From contig CAYFTR010000002.1 in assembly GCA_964346185.1 (NCBI GenBank), positions 70,156-134,155 on the forward strand: 64,000 nucleotides of DNA, read 5' to 3'. Numbering within the stretch: the stretch's first letter is position 1; every line of letters starts with the position of its first letter. Position numbers and translations under genes: made by a program. Under the pieces are notes generated by a model. The model was not told where the DNA came from. It saw nothing but the letters and a program-made list of their open reading frames with translations, and ran no database searches. The stretch is from JAAYJS01 sp964346185. GTDB taxonomy: Bacteria > Bacillota > Clostridia > Eubacteriales > Eubacteriaceae. Positions 1-7,408 of this stretch are shown piece after piece.

Positions 1-467
1 AGATTCAGGAGGAGTTCAGACTTTCCGAATTTTCCCGAAAAAAGGGCTCTTATGATAAAAAGAACAAATCCGTTCAGCGTTCTAAGCCGATGCATTTTAT
101 CTCCTCGGAAGGGTTCGATATTTATGTCGGAAAAAACAATTATCAAAACGATACCATCTCCACCCGTATGGGCACGGATGAAGATTGCTGGCTGCACGTT
201 AAAGATGCACCCGGTGCCCACGTTTTGATTGTTGCCGACGGACGGTTTATAACGGAACAAACCCTGCTGGAAGCCGGTCACCTGGCGGGCTATTACAGCC
301 CCTCCAGACAATCGGAAAATATTCCCGTCGACTATGTGGAATACAAATATGTCAAAAAGCCCAATAAATCCAAACCGGGCATGGTGGTCTACACCCATCA
401 AAACACCATGTATATCACACCCTCCAAAGCTGTTATCGAAGGCTTAAAACAAATTGCCGACGTTTAA
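1..467 (+). CDS. rqcH: RqcH/NFACT family protein, C-terminal fragment
   Basis: This is the 3' end of a larger gene that begins before the window; the first whole codon is at base 3 and the frame is open to TAA at 465-467. The encoded tail contains the NFACT-R (DUF814) domain with its typical strings FDIYVGKNNYQND, WLHVKDAPGAHV and KPGMVVYT. In the family, RqcH binds 60S/50S-nascent chain complexes and recruits tRNA-Ala to add alanine tails during ribosome quality control; older names are fibronectin-binding protein FbpA/Fbp54. It is convergent with rluD: a shared TTAA gives a TAA stop on both strands, so the two genes overlap by 4 bases. The identity is secure; the N-terminal NFACT-N and coiled-coil parts lie outside the window. 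Confidence 0.93.
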   Translation, partial: IQEEFRLSEFSRKKGSYDKKNKSVQRSKPMHFISSEGFDIYVGKNNYQNDTISTRMGTDEDCWLHVKDAPGAHVLIVADGRFITEQTLLEAGHLAGYYSPSRQSENIPVDYVEYKYVKKPNKSKPGMVVYTHQNTMYITPSKAVIEGLKQIADV

Positions 468-1366
468 AGTGTTTCGGCTTTTATTAGGGCTTCTTTAAAA
501 TAGGTCGGTAAATTTATCTTAAAAGTAAGGACATCTCCTGTAATCGGATGTGCAAAAGACAAATGATCCGCTACCAGCAGTTGTCCTTTTTGTTTATAAA
601 AGGTCCCCGTTTTGTTGTAAAGCGGATCCCCGACCACAGGGTGCCCTAAATGGGAAAAATGCACCCGAATTTGGTGGGTTCGACCGGTTGCCAAAAGACA
701 ACCGACCAAGGTATGGCGCGGATAGTAAGTTGTTATTTCGTACTGTGTTACCGCTTTTCGACCTTCGGGTACTACTTTTCTAAGATAACGGTTTTTGGGA
801 TTTCTACCGATTGGTTCATCGATACAACCCGAAACCGTCTTAACATGCCCCTCAACCAAAGCGGTATAGTGTCTCTCTATTTGATGTTTTTGTATGAACT
901 CGGTCAAGGCTTCGTAAGCGACGTTTGATTTTGCGACAACCATTAAACCCGCGGTATCTTTATCCAAACGATGAACAATACCCGGCCGATAGTTTTCGCC
1001 ATTATCCGCTAAGGGCGTATCCTTATAAAGAAGTGCCGACACTAAGGTGTCTTCCCTTTCCGTTTCCGTCGGGTGAACCAATAATCCTTTCTGTTTGTTT
1101 ACAACCAACAAATCGCTGTCCTCGTACAAAATATCCAACGGTATCTGTTTAGGTACGGGTTTTATTTCGCCCTTTTCGGGTAAAATGATCGCAATATGAT
1201 CCTTGTTTTTTATTTTATAACCGGCTTTTACCGTTATCCCGTTAACAGTAACCGACCCGTCATAAATATATTTTTTAATTTGTGACCGACTGATCTCCCC
1301 CAGCATCTTTTCCAGATACCGATCCAGTCGCTCACCGATATTGTCCGTAACGTTGTAGCTTTTCAA
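464..1366 (-). CDS. rluD: RluA/RluD family RNA pseudouridine synthase
   Basis: Converts specific uridines in RNA, in this family usually 23S rRNA, to pseudouridine. The 300-residue protein has an N-terminal S4 RNA-binding domain (about residues 12-60) and a pseudouridine synthase domain (about 80-240) with the signature HRLDKDTAG, catalytic aspartate D135. The start is a TTG that overlaps the ylmH stop as TTGA, with GGAG 8 bases upstream; no ATG or GTG lies nearby in frame, so translation is probably coupled to ylmH. The exact target within the RluA/B/C/D group cannot be told from sequence alone, so the symbol is a family label (the Bacillus counterpart is ylyB). Confidence 0.9.
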   Translation of the reverse strand: MKSYNVTDNIGERLDRYLEKMLGEISRSQIKKYIYDGSVTVNGITVKAGYKIKNKDHIAIILPEKGEIKPVPKQIPLDILYEDSDLLVVNKQKGLLVHPTETEREDTLVSALLYKDTPLADNGENYRPGIVHRLDKDTAGLMVVAKSNVAYEALTEFIQKHQIERHYTALVEGHVKTVSGCIDEPIGRNPKNRYLRKVVPEGRKAVTQYEITTYYPRHTLVGCLLATGRTHQIRVHFSHLGHPVVGDPLYNKTGTFYKQKGQLLVADHLSFAHPITGDVLTFKINLPTYFKEALIKAETL

Positions 1367-2106
1367 ATGTATTTCTCCACTATTAAAACGGTATTTCCTT
1401 TTTTGGTTTTTCCCTCTACCCCGGTCACACAGGCTTTGCCCTTACCCCTTAAAGAGATAATGTCTCCGAGGTTAAGTGCGTACGTCTCCTTAATAACAGG
1501 CTTTCCGTTGATTTTAAGACGTTGTTGTTTAACCGCTCTTTGTGCCTCCGCCCGGGACAGTCCCCAAATTTTGGAGATAACGCCGTCTGCCCTCATAGAA
1601 GCGGCAACAATACGCATGTTTTTTGTTTTTATTTCTATAGGGGTTAGCTCTGAATCTTCTACAAATTTTTTTTGAATGTCGTTGCCTCTTAATTCCGTCA
1701 AGGATAAATCAATAAAGGATTCCAGCCTTTCAACAAATAAAAACTGGACAGAGTTTTTATCAATGAATATATCACCGATACAATCTCGTTCTATTCCCAG
1801 CGCCATTAAAGAACCGAGAACATCTCGATGGGAGCATGAAAATTTAATCGGAATTTTGCAAAGCCGAAGGGGCCAACGCAAATCTTTTTCCCGAATATAG
1901 TCGGGGTAAATACAAAGCATTTTTCTTTCGGCATCTGTATAACCACCCCACAACAAATAAGAAAGGGGCTTGTTTTTTAAATAAGTTGTTGCCAACATTT
2001 GATGATGCGGATCTAAAAAATCAAAATAATAAGGATAATCGCATTGCCTTGCGATGTCATCCAATCGAGCTATAAAAATAGTTTCTTGTTTTTCGTAAGG
2101 GTTCAT
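1363..2106 (-). CDS. ylmH: YlmH family S4-domain RNA-binding protein
   Basis: 247 residues with a C-terminal S4 domain (about 176-235, containing LSRAEAQRAVKQQRLKING) and an N-terminal region typical of YlmH. In Firmicutes ylmH sits in the ylm/sepF division cluster, as here, and the protein has been linked to ribosome quality control as a P-site tRNA-binding factor. The gene starts with ATG at 2104-2106. It follows yggT after a 140-base gap that carries a terminator-like hairpin, so it may be read mainly from its own promoter or by read-through. It overlaps the TTG start of rluD. Confidence 0.87.
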   Translation of the reverse strand: MNPYEKQETIFIARLDDIARQCDYPYYFDFLDPHHQMLATTYLKNKPLSYLLWGGYTDAERKMLCIYPDYIREKDLRWPLRLCKIPIKFSCSHRDVLGSLMALGIERDCIGDIFIDKNSVQFLFVERLESFIDLSLTELRGNDIQKKFVEDSELTPIEIKTKNMRIVAASMRADGVISKIWGLSRAEAQRAVKQQRLKINGKPVIKETYALNLGDIISLRGKGKACVTGVEGKTKKGNTVLIVEKYI

Positions 2107-2132
2107 TACTTATTTATCTTTCCGTCAAATGT

Positions 2133-2176
2133 AAAAAACCAATGCCTTTTGCACAAGCACAAAGCCATTGGTTTTT
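2133..2176. terminator. Hairpin terminator between yggT and ylmH
   Basis: Twelve-base perfect arms at 2133-2144 and 2165-2176 (AAAAAACCAATG and its complement) with A and T tracts at both ends, so it can act in either direction. It lies downstream of yggT in the minus-strand direction. The rest of the 2107-2246 interval shows no gene. Confidence 0.7.
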
Positions 2177-2246
2177 TGTCCGTCGTCACACCGTTTGTCG
2201 GATATCGTGCCGAACTCATTATTAAACTGTACTTCCAACGATTGTA

Positions 2247-2522
2247 CTAAAAAATAGAAGTGATTATCAAAACATACAAGGGTTGCACGACGATACGTAT
2301 TATGGCAATTACCGCAATAGGCGAAAAGTCCATAACACCGATGACCAGAAATCTTCGAAAGGGATCCAATAACGGGTCGGTCATTTTACCCACCCAATAC
2401 CCTAATTTAGATTGCTTTAAATCCGGAACCCAGCTCAGAAGGACATCGATGATAACCAAATAGGTGACAAGTCTGAAAAAAATATCTCCGGCTATTAAAA
2501 GGGTTCCCTGCATCGCATTCAT
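2247..2522 (-). CDS. yggT: YggT family membrane protein
   Basis: A 91-residue integral membrane protein with two hydrophobic segments (about residues 8-30 and 65-88) joined by a loop with PLLDPFRR, the usual YggT/YlmG layout. YggT/YlmG proteins sit next to sepF in Firmicutes, cyanobacteria and chloroplast lineages and are tied loosely to cell division or membrane and nucleoid organisation; the precise role is not known. The ATG overlaps the sepF stop as ATGA, indicating coupled translation. A second ATG three codons later is possible. Confidence 0.88.
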   Translation of the reverse strand: MNAMQGTLLIAGDIFFRLVTYLVIIDVLLSWVPDLKQSKLGYWVGKMTDPLLDPFRRFLVIGVMDFSPIAVIAIIRIVVQPLYVLIITSIF

Positions 2523-2974
2523 GCTCTGTCGTCATCCCATTCCAGTATCGGTGTTGCGAATTCCGTTGTAGTATCCATTTCTGTCGAAACGTAGACGCGT
2601 TTCGGTGCTAAAATAAATACGTTGTCCGCTATTTTATTGATGGTGCCGTCTAAAGCAAAAACAGCTCCGTTTAAGAAATCAAATATTTTACGGGCTTGTG
2701 CCAAATCGGTATTTTTTAAATTGACCACAACGGTAATATTGTCACGTATTTTTCTAACGATTCCCGGTGCGTCTTCAAAAGAAGAAGGTTCTAAAACTAA
2801 AACTTCCGGGCCGTCGGCTTTTACTCTGGTTTGTTTTTTAGGTGCTCTGGAAGAAAATACACCTCTGGGTTCTTCTTCTTCCTGCATACCGTCTTCTTCA
2901 TAAAGATCCATGTCCTCGTCTTCGAAATTTTCGTCTTCGTCGTTTAATCCCAGAAATTTTGTGATTTTGTTCAT
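2519..2974 (-). CDS. sepF: Cell division protein SepF
   Basis: 151 residues. The N-terminus (MNKITKFLGL) is a short amphipathic membrane-binding helix, followed by a very acidic linker (about 12-40) and a C-terminal SepF (DUF552) domain (about 57-147). SepF polymers tether FtsZ to the membrane and shape the septum. The gene overlaps both neighbours by ATGA (yggS upstream, yggT downstream), so this is a tightly coupled operon. Length and domain order are ordinary for Firmicutes. Confidence 0.93.
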   Translation of the reverse strand: MNKITKFLGLNDEDENFEDEDMDLYEEDGMQEEEEPRGVFSSRAPKKQTRVKADGPEVLVLEPSSFEDAPGIVRKIRDNITVVVNLKNTDLAQARKIFDFLNGAVFALDGTINKIADNVFILAPKRVYVSTEMDTTTEFATPILEWDDDRA

Positions 2975-3630
2975 TGCTCTTCTCCTGTAAATAATTTTCT
3001 TCCTATTCTAACTGTTGTCGATCCTTCTTCTACAGCAACGGGGTAATCCTCGGACATTCCCATGGACAATGTATCCATTGCCATATTACTCAACTCATAG
3101 TTATGTTTTATTTTATCATAGATTTCTTTTAGTTTCCTAAATACTTGCCGTTGTATGGCCACATCATCGGTATGAGGCGCCATGCCCATAATACCCTTTA
3201 ACACAACATGGGGACACTCTTTAACGGAAGTCATTATTTCCTCCAAATCCTCAACGTAAAAGCCGTATTTTTGAGGTTCTTTTGCTACGTTAAATTGAAT
3301 GAGAATGGGTGTTTTTACCCCCGCTTTAACACTTTCGCAGTCTATTTTTTTTAATAAACGCAGGGAATCGACGGAGTGAATTAAATGAACCCGCCCTACC
3401 AAATCTTTTACCTTGTTGCGTTGAAGATGACCGATAAAATGCCAACGAATCGTTGAATCGAAGTGTGGCATTTTTGTCATTAATTCCTGAACTTTATTTT
3501 CTCCCAAGTCCCTTATTCCCGCATCGATCACTTCTCTGATTTCCGATTCACTGCGATATTTGGTAACAGCAATGAGTGTGATGTCCTCAGGTAATGTTTT
3601 TAAGATGTTTTTGATGTTGTTTTTGATCAT
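2971..3630 (-). CDS. yggS: YggS family pyridoxal phosphate homeostasis protein
   Basis: 219 residues with a single PLP-binding alanine-racemase-like barrel. The PLP lysine is K24 in AVTK, followed by the family strings GENKVQE and WHFIGHLQRNK, and near the C-terminus MGMSEDYPVAVEEG. YggS (YlmE in Bacillus) has no known enzymatic activity but controls the PLP pool and amino-acid homeostasis. The ATG has a good ribosome site (AGGAGACGAA) and starts 8 bases after the HlyD-like gene. Confidence 0.93.
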   Translation of the reverse strand: MIKNNIKNILKTLPEDITLIAVTKYRSESEIREVIDAGIRDLGENKVQELMTKMPHFDSTIRWHFIGHLQRNKVKDLVGRVHLIHSVDSLRLLKKIDCESVKAGVKTPILIQFNVAKEPQKYGFYVEDLEEIMTSVKECPHVVLKGIMGMAPHTDDVAIQRQVFRKLKEIYDKIKHNYELSNMAMDTLSMGMSEDYPVAVEEGSTTVRIGRKLFTGEEQ

Positions 3631-3638
3631 TTCGTCTC

Positions 3639-4892
3639 CTATGGATAGACTTTTATCACCATGCCGGGGCTTAGTTTGCGATTGAGTTCCGACTCCAGGC
3701 TGAGTATCGCTTTACCTTTCGATGTGGTTTTTACGTCAACTTCGTAGGATTCCGGAAAAGTTCCCTTTTCTAAGACTTGTACGTAGGTTTTGTCCTCTTT
3801 TTTTTCAATACAGCTTTGGGGTAAAATATAAGCGTCTTCCTGCTCCAGATAGATATCCGGTTCAATCATAATTTCTTTTGCAAAGACATTAACATAATCC
3901 TTAATGAGAAGAACAATAATTTTCTCATTCTTATTTTTTTCATCTTCCAGTACATCAACAAAATAAGCGGAATATTCGTAATGGTCGGTCGAAAAATTTA
4001 CGGTCGGATACTCTCTTAAAAAGTCGACCCGGCGTACCAAAAAGCGATAGTAATCCGAACGGTTTGCAATTTCGTAATCTTTAAGATGGTTATCTTTGAG
4101 CTTTTTCATCTCCGATTCACCGGAAATAACACCTTCGGCGGGCATGGCGAATGCAGCAAAAATATGGTCGTTGTTGACAACCTTTAAAGCGGTTTCGTCC
4201 TGGCGTTCTATTTTACTGGCATTTTCCAAAAAAGAGGTGTTAATAAAGGGTAACGCCGATTGAGATACCACTTTTTCCATATTATTAAGTGTGGAAAAAA
4301 CATAGCCCGAAGCCGGCAAATGCAAGTCGCTTAAGGTAATATTTCTGGTTTTGTCACCCTGCATATCTTCGTAAATTTTTTTCTTTTCTTTTAAAGACTT
4401 TTCATCACTTCCCATAAATTGTACGGAATTAACCAAAAACAACTTTCTGTCTCTTTCTTCCTGACCGAATTGTGTTTTTACTTTTGCCATTCCCACATAG
4501 TTGGTTTTAATTTCATCAATAATAGCGGGCCAATTTTCAAAATATTTTTCGTTGATGGTCTGATCGATAGTGCCGATTTGTTCCGAAACAAAGTTTTGAT
4601 CCAATGCCATCGGTTCTTTTGTAAGTTTTAAATAACCGTTACTTTTTTGCCCTTCTTCGATGGTCAAATCTTCAATAGAAAAATCCTGAAGTTTAACATA
4701 GCCGATGTCTTTAAATAAAAAAAAGTTAGTGTTGTAGCTATTGGTATAAATATTTTTTTCTAAAATTATCTCTTTGTTTTTTTGCATTACCAAAAAAATA
4801 ACAACAAAGAGAATAAAAAAAAGAACGCCGCCAATAATTCTGTTTCTTCGTTTATTGGCACGTCTTCTCTTTTCTCTTTCTATATGTCCCAT
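3639..4892 (-). CDS. HlyD-like membrane-anchored protein of the sepF cluster
   Basis: 417 residues. The N-terminus is strongly basic (RRRANKRRNR) and precedes one transmembrane segment (about residues 19-37); the remainder is predicted extracytoplasmic. The C-terminal region (LSPGMVIKVYP) resembles the barrel-sandwich/beta-barrel end of HlyD-family adaptors. Clostridial genomes often have such a HlyD-family protein just upstream of yggS/sepF, and no cognate transporter is present here. The start ATG follows AGGTGA and lies only 24 bases after the CCA end of tRNA-Pro. Function is unknown; a cell-envelope role in division is an inference from context only. Confidence 0.7.
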   Translation of the reverse strand: MGHIEREKRRRANKRRNRIIGGVLFFILFVVIFLVMQKNKEIILEKNIYTNSYNTNFFLFKDIGYVKLQDFSIEDLTIEEGQKSNGYLKLTKEPMALDQNFVSEQIGTIDQTINEKYFENWPAIIDEIKTNYVGMAKVKTQFGQEERDRKLFLVNSVQFMGSDEKSLKEKKKIYEDMQGDKTRNITLSDLHLPASGYVFSTLNNMEKVVSQSALPFINTSFLENASKIERQDETALKVVNNDHIFAAFAMPAEGVISGESEMKKLKDNHLKDYEIANRSDYYRFLVRRVDFLREYPTVNFSTDHYEYSAYFVDVLEDEKNKNEKIIVLLIKDYVNVFAKEIMIEPDIYLEQEDAYILPQSCIEKKEDKTYVQVLEKGTFPESYEVDVKTTSKGKAILSLESELNRKLSPGMVIKVYP

Positions 4893-4916
4893 TTATTTAT
4901 CACCTGAAATAAAAAA

Positions 4917-4993
4917 TGGTCTGAGTGAGAGGATTCGAACCTCCGGCCTCGTGAACCCCATTCACGCGCGCTACCAAACTGTGCTACACCCAG
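4917..4993 (-). tRNA. tRNA-Pro (anticodon GGG)
   Basis: On the minus strand the cloverleaf is complete: a 7-base acceptor stem starting CTGGGTG (C1:G72 as in bacterial tRNA-Pro), an anticodon stem CGTGA/TCACG with loop ATGGGGT (anticodon GGG at 4957-4959), a T-arm GGAGGTTCGAATCCTC, discriminator A and an encoded CCA at 4917-4919. The D stem has one A-C mismatch. A strong promoter lies just upstream, and the transcript probably continues into the HlyD-like/yggS/sepF genes. Confidence 0.95.
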
Positions 4994-5004
4994 ACATCGT
5001 ACTT

Positions 5005-5033
5005 ATTATAATCTTAAACTTTTAAAATTGCAA
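5005..5033 (-). promoter_or_regulatory. Sigma-70 type promoter for tRNA-Pro
   Basis: On the minus strand TTGCAA (5028-5033), a 17-base spacer and a perfect TATAAT (5005-5010); the predicted start is about 5 bases before the tRNA 5' end. Confidence 0.8.
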
Positions 5034-5091
5034 GGAAAGTTTAACCTTTTTTGATTTAAATTTATTTCTTTCTTAACTTACTAAAGGAGTC

Positions 5092-5135
5092 GGAACCTTT
5101 AACGCTTTTAGTTATCTAAAAGCGTTAAAGGTTCC
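5092..5135. repeat. 19-bp perfect inverted repeat over the rseC stop codon
   Basis: Arms 5092-5110 and 5117-5135 are exact reverse complements with a 6-base loop. The stop and the last eight or so codons of the rseC-like gene lie inside it. No T tract follows in either direction, so it is not a textbook terminator; in RNA it would be a very stable 3'-end hairpin. Confidence 0.85.
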
Positions 5136-5563
5136 ATTTCGTTTTCGGAAACAATTTGCGTAATTTGGGCGTGATGGTTCAGGTGAATCATTTTTCTTTT
5201 ATCCATAAAATGAATCCCCAAATAGGTTGCCGCAACCATAAACAAACCGGTAAAGAACGGTATGAGTTCATTATTTAAATTTTGCGATTCATTCAGAAAA
5301 TAACCGAAAAATATACCTGTAATAAACATTACAAAGGGTAAGCCGTATCCGATAAGGGTCGCTTTAAATACGTTGGCAAATTGCACTTCCAAGAGTACCG
5401 TATCTCCCTCCCTTGCCCCAAGGGGGTTTTCCGCAAACACTTCCATGGCCAGGCGCTTGCTGCCTAATTGACATGCACCGCAACTGCCGCAAGCGGCATG
5501 TCGTTGAATTTCCACCTGGGCTTTTTCGCGGAGATTTTTTTTGACAATTCCGATTTCTTTCAC
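5108..5563 (-). CDS. SoxR-reducing system / RseC family protein
   Basis: 151 residues. The N-terminal soluble part carries a CxxCxxC cluster (C25, C28, C31 in CGSCGACQLG), then two transmembrane helices (about 66-87 and 99-118). This is the RseC/MucC family; RsxC-linked members help reduce SoxR or act with the Rnf complex in other bacteria, while clostridial members are often found without rnf genes. The start is GTG at 5561-5563, one base after the aspS stop; the next methionine (residue 40) would remove the cysteines. Function in this organism is inferred only as redox-related membrane protein. Confidence 0.8.
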   Translation of the reverse strand: MKEIGIVKKNLREKAQVEIQRHAACGSCGACQLGSKRLAMEVFAENPLGAREGDTVLLEVQFANVFKATLIGYGLPFVMFITGIFFGYFLNESQNLNNELIPFFTGLFMVAATYLGIHFMDKRKMIHLNHHAQITQIVSENEMEPLTLLDN

Positions 5564-5564
5564 G

Positions 5565-7337
5565 TTAAATCTCGTCGATGGAAATACCCAGATCGATCAA
5601 CTGGTCGAGTTGCGCATCGGCAGGGGCGTCGGACATCAAACAACTATGATTTTGTGTTTTCGGAAATGCAATGACATCGCGAATGTTGTCGATTTGCAGC
5701 AGCATCATAATAAGTCGATCAAAACCGAAGGCTATACCGCCATGGGGCGGTGTGCCGTACTTTAAGGCTTCTAAAAGAAAACCGAATTGATTCCAGGCAG
5801 ATTCCGTACTGAAGCCCAGGGCTTTAAACATTTTTTCCTGAACTTCCTGATTGTGGATACGTATAGAGCCGCCACCCAGTTCTACCCCGTTGACGACCAC
5901 GTCGTAGGCATCGGCGTGTACCGCTTGAGGATCGGATTCCAGTAACGGCAGGTCTTCTTTTAAAGGTGAGGTGAAAGGGTGGTGCATTGCCGTAAAGCGT
6001 CCGGCTTCTTTATCATACTCCAATAACGGAAAGTCTACGACCCATAAAAATTTGTAGTCGTCACCCAGATCCAGCTCCAATTTGTCCGCCAGTTCCAAAC
6101 GTAGTTGACCTAAGGCCGTGCAGACAATATCGTCGGTATCCGCTACGATGAAAATAAGATCGCCCGTTTCCGCTGCCATCCGTCGGATGATGGCTTCTTT
6201 TTCTTCTTCCGAGATAAATTTTAAAATAGGTGATTTGGCTTCGCCGTCGGTTACGTCAATCCACGCAAGCCCTTTGGCTTTATAAATTTTCGCAAAGCTT
6301 TCCAATTTCTTTAAGGCTTTATTGCTCAATTTACCCTGAGCACCTTTGGCGTTGATGGCACGTACTTTACCGCCCTTGCCCACAGCGGAGGCAAAGACTT
6401 TAAAATCGGAGTTTTCAACAATATCGGACAAGTCCACCAATTCCATGCCAAAGCGTAAATCCGGCTTGTCGGAACCGTAGCGTGTCATGGCTTCGCGATA
6501 AGTCATTCGTTTAAAGGGAGTTTCGATTTCTATGCCTTTTATTTCTTTAAAAATGTCGAACAGCATTCCTTCCATGATGGGCAGGATGTCTTCCTTCGTG
6601 ACGAAGGACATCTCGATATCAATCTGTGTAAATTCCGGCTGCCTGTCTTGTCTTAAGTCTTCATCTCTAAAGCATTTTACAATTTGATAGTAACGATCCA
6701 TACCGGAGACCATCAAAATTTGTTTAAACAACTGCGGACTTTGAGGTAAGCCGAAAAATTTCCCCTTTTGTACGCGGGAAGGCACTAAAAAATCTCTGGC
6801 ACCTTCCGGTGTCGGTTTTGCCAACATTGGTGTTTCTATTTCACAAAAACCGTTTTTCTCCAGATATCGTCTGACAACGGCGGCGGTTTTTGCTCTAGTC
6901 ATAAGCATTTGTTGGTTTTTAGGTTTTCTTAAATCCAAATATCGGTATTTTAAACGGGCCGCTTCATTAGCGTGGTCTTCGTCTTCGATGTAAATCGGCG
7001 GGGTTTGCGCGGTATCCAATATTGTTAGAGTGTCAACCATTATTTCCAGTTCCCCGGTTTTCATTTTAGGGTTAATATTGGCTTGTGATCTTTTGACAAC
7101 CGTCCCTTCGACGCAAAGAACATACTCATTTCTGATTTTTTCGCCCTCTTTAAACAGCTCCTTACTGTTTTCCTCGTTAATCACCAATTGGACTTTGCCG
7201 GAACGATCTCTTAAATCAATAAAAATCACACCGCCCAAGTCCCTTCGGGTATCGACCCAACCTGCCAGTTTAACTCTTTGTCCTACATCCTGTACGGTGA
7301 TCGCACCACACAAGTTACTTCTAAAATGGGTTTGCAT
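5565..7337 (-). CDS. aspS: Aspartyl-tRNA synthetase
   Basis: Charges tRNA-Asp (or both tRNA-Asp and tRNA-Asn if non-discriminating) in the cytoplasm. 590 residues, the normal bacterial length: OB-fold anticodon domain (1-110), class II core with motif 2 around FRDEDLRQDRQPEFTQID, a GAD insertion (about 290-410) and motif 3 GFDRLIMML near the end. The ATG has GGAG 5 bases upstream. Only 71 bases separate it from hemZ, too short for a T-box leader. Confidence 0.97.
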   Translation of the reverse strand: MQTHFRSNLCGAITVQDVGQRVKLAGWVDTRRDLGGVIFIDLRDRSGKVQLVINEENSKELFKEGEKIRNEYVLCVEGTVVKRSQANINPKMKTGELEIMVDTLTILDTAQTPPIYIEDEDHANEAARLKYRYLDLRKPKNQQMLMTRAKTAAVVRRYLEKNGFCEIETPMLAKPTPEGARDFLVPSRVQKGKFFGLPQSPQLFKQILMVSGMDRYYQIVKCFRDEDLRQDRQPEFTQIDIEMSFVTKEDILPIMEGMLFDIFKEIKGIEIETPFKRMTYREAMTRYGSDKPDLRFGMELVDLSDIVENSDFKVFASAVGKGGKVRAINAKGAQGKLSNKALKKLESFAKIYKAKGLAWIDVTDGEAKSPILKFISEEEKEAIIRRMAAETGDLIFIVADTDDIVCTALGQLRLELADKLELDLGDDYKFLWVVDFPLLEYDKEAGRFTAMHHPFTSPLKEDLPLLESDPQAVHADAYDVVVNGVELGGGSIRIHNQEVQEKMFKALGFSTESAWNQFGFLLEALKYGTPPHGGIAFGFDRLIMMLLQIDNIRDVIAFPKTQNHSCLMSDAPADAQLDQLIDLGISIDEI

Positions 7338-7408
7338 TGATTCTCCTTAATGGACGTCTTGTGGTTTTCGAACATTGTCCGATCAAAACGTCGTTTATAA
7401 TCCGTTTC

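Noticed and set aside
7338..7408. T-box leader for aspS
   Set aside because: The gene upstream region is only 71 bases to the hemZ-side stop and shows no T-box sequence or specifier hairpin.
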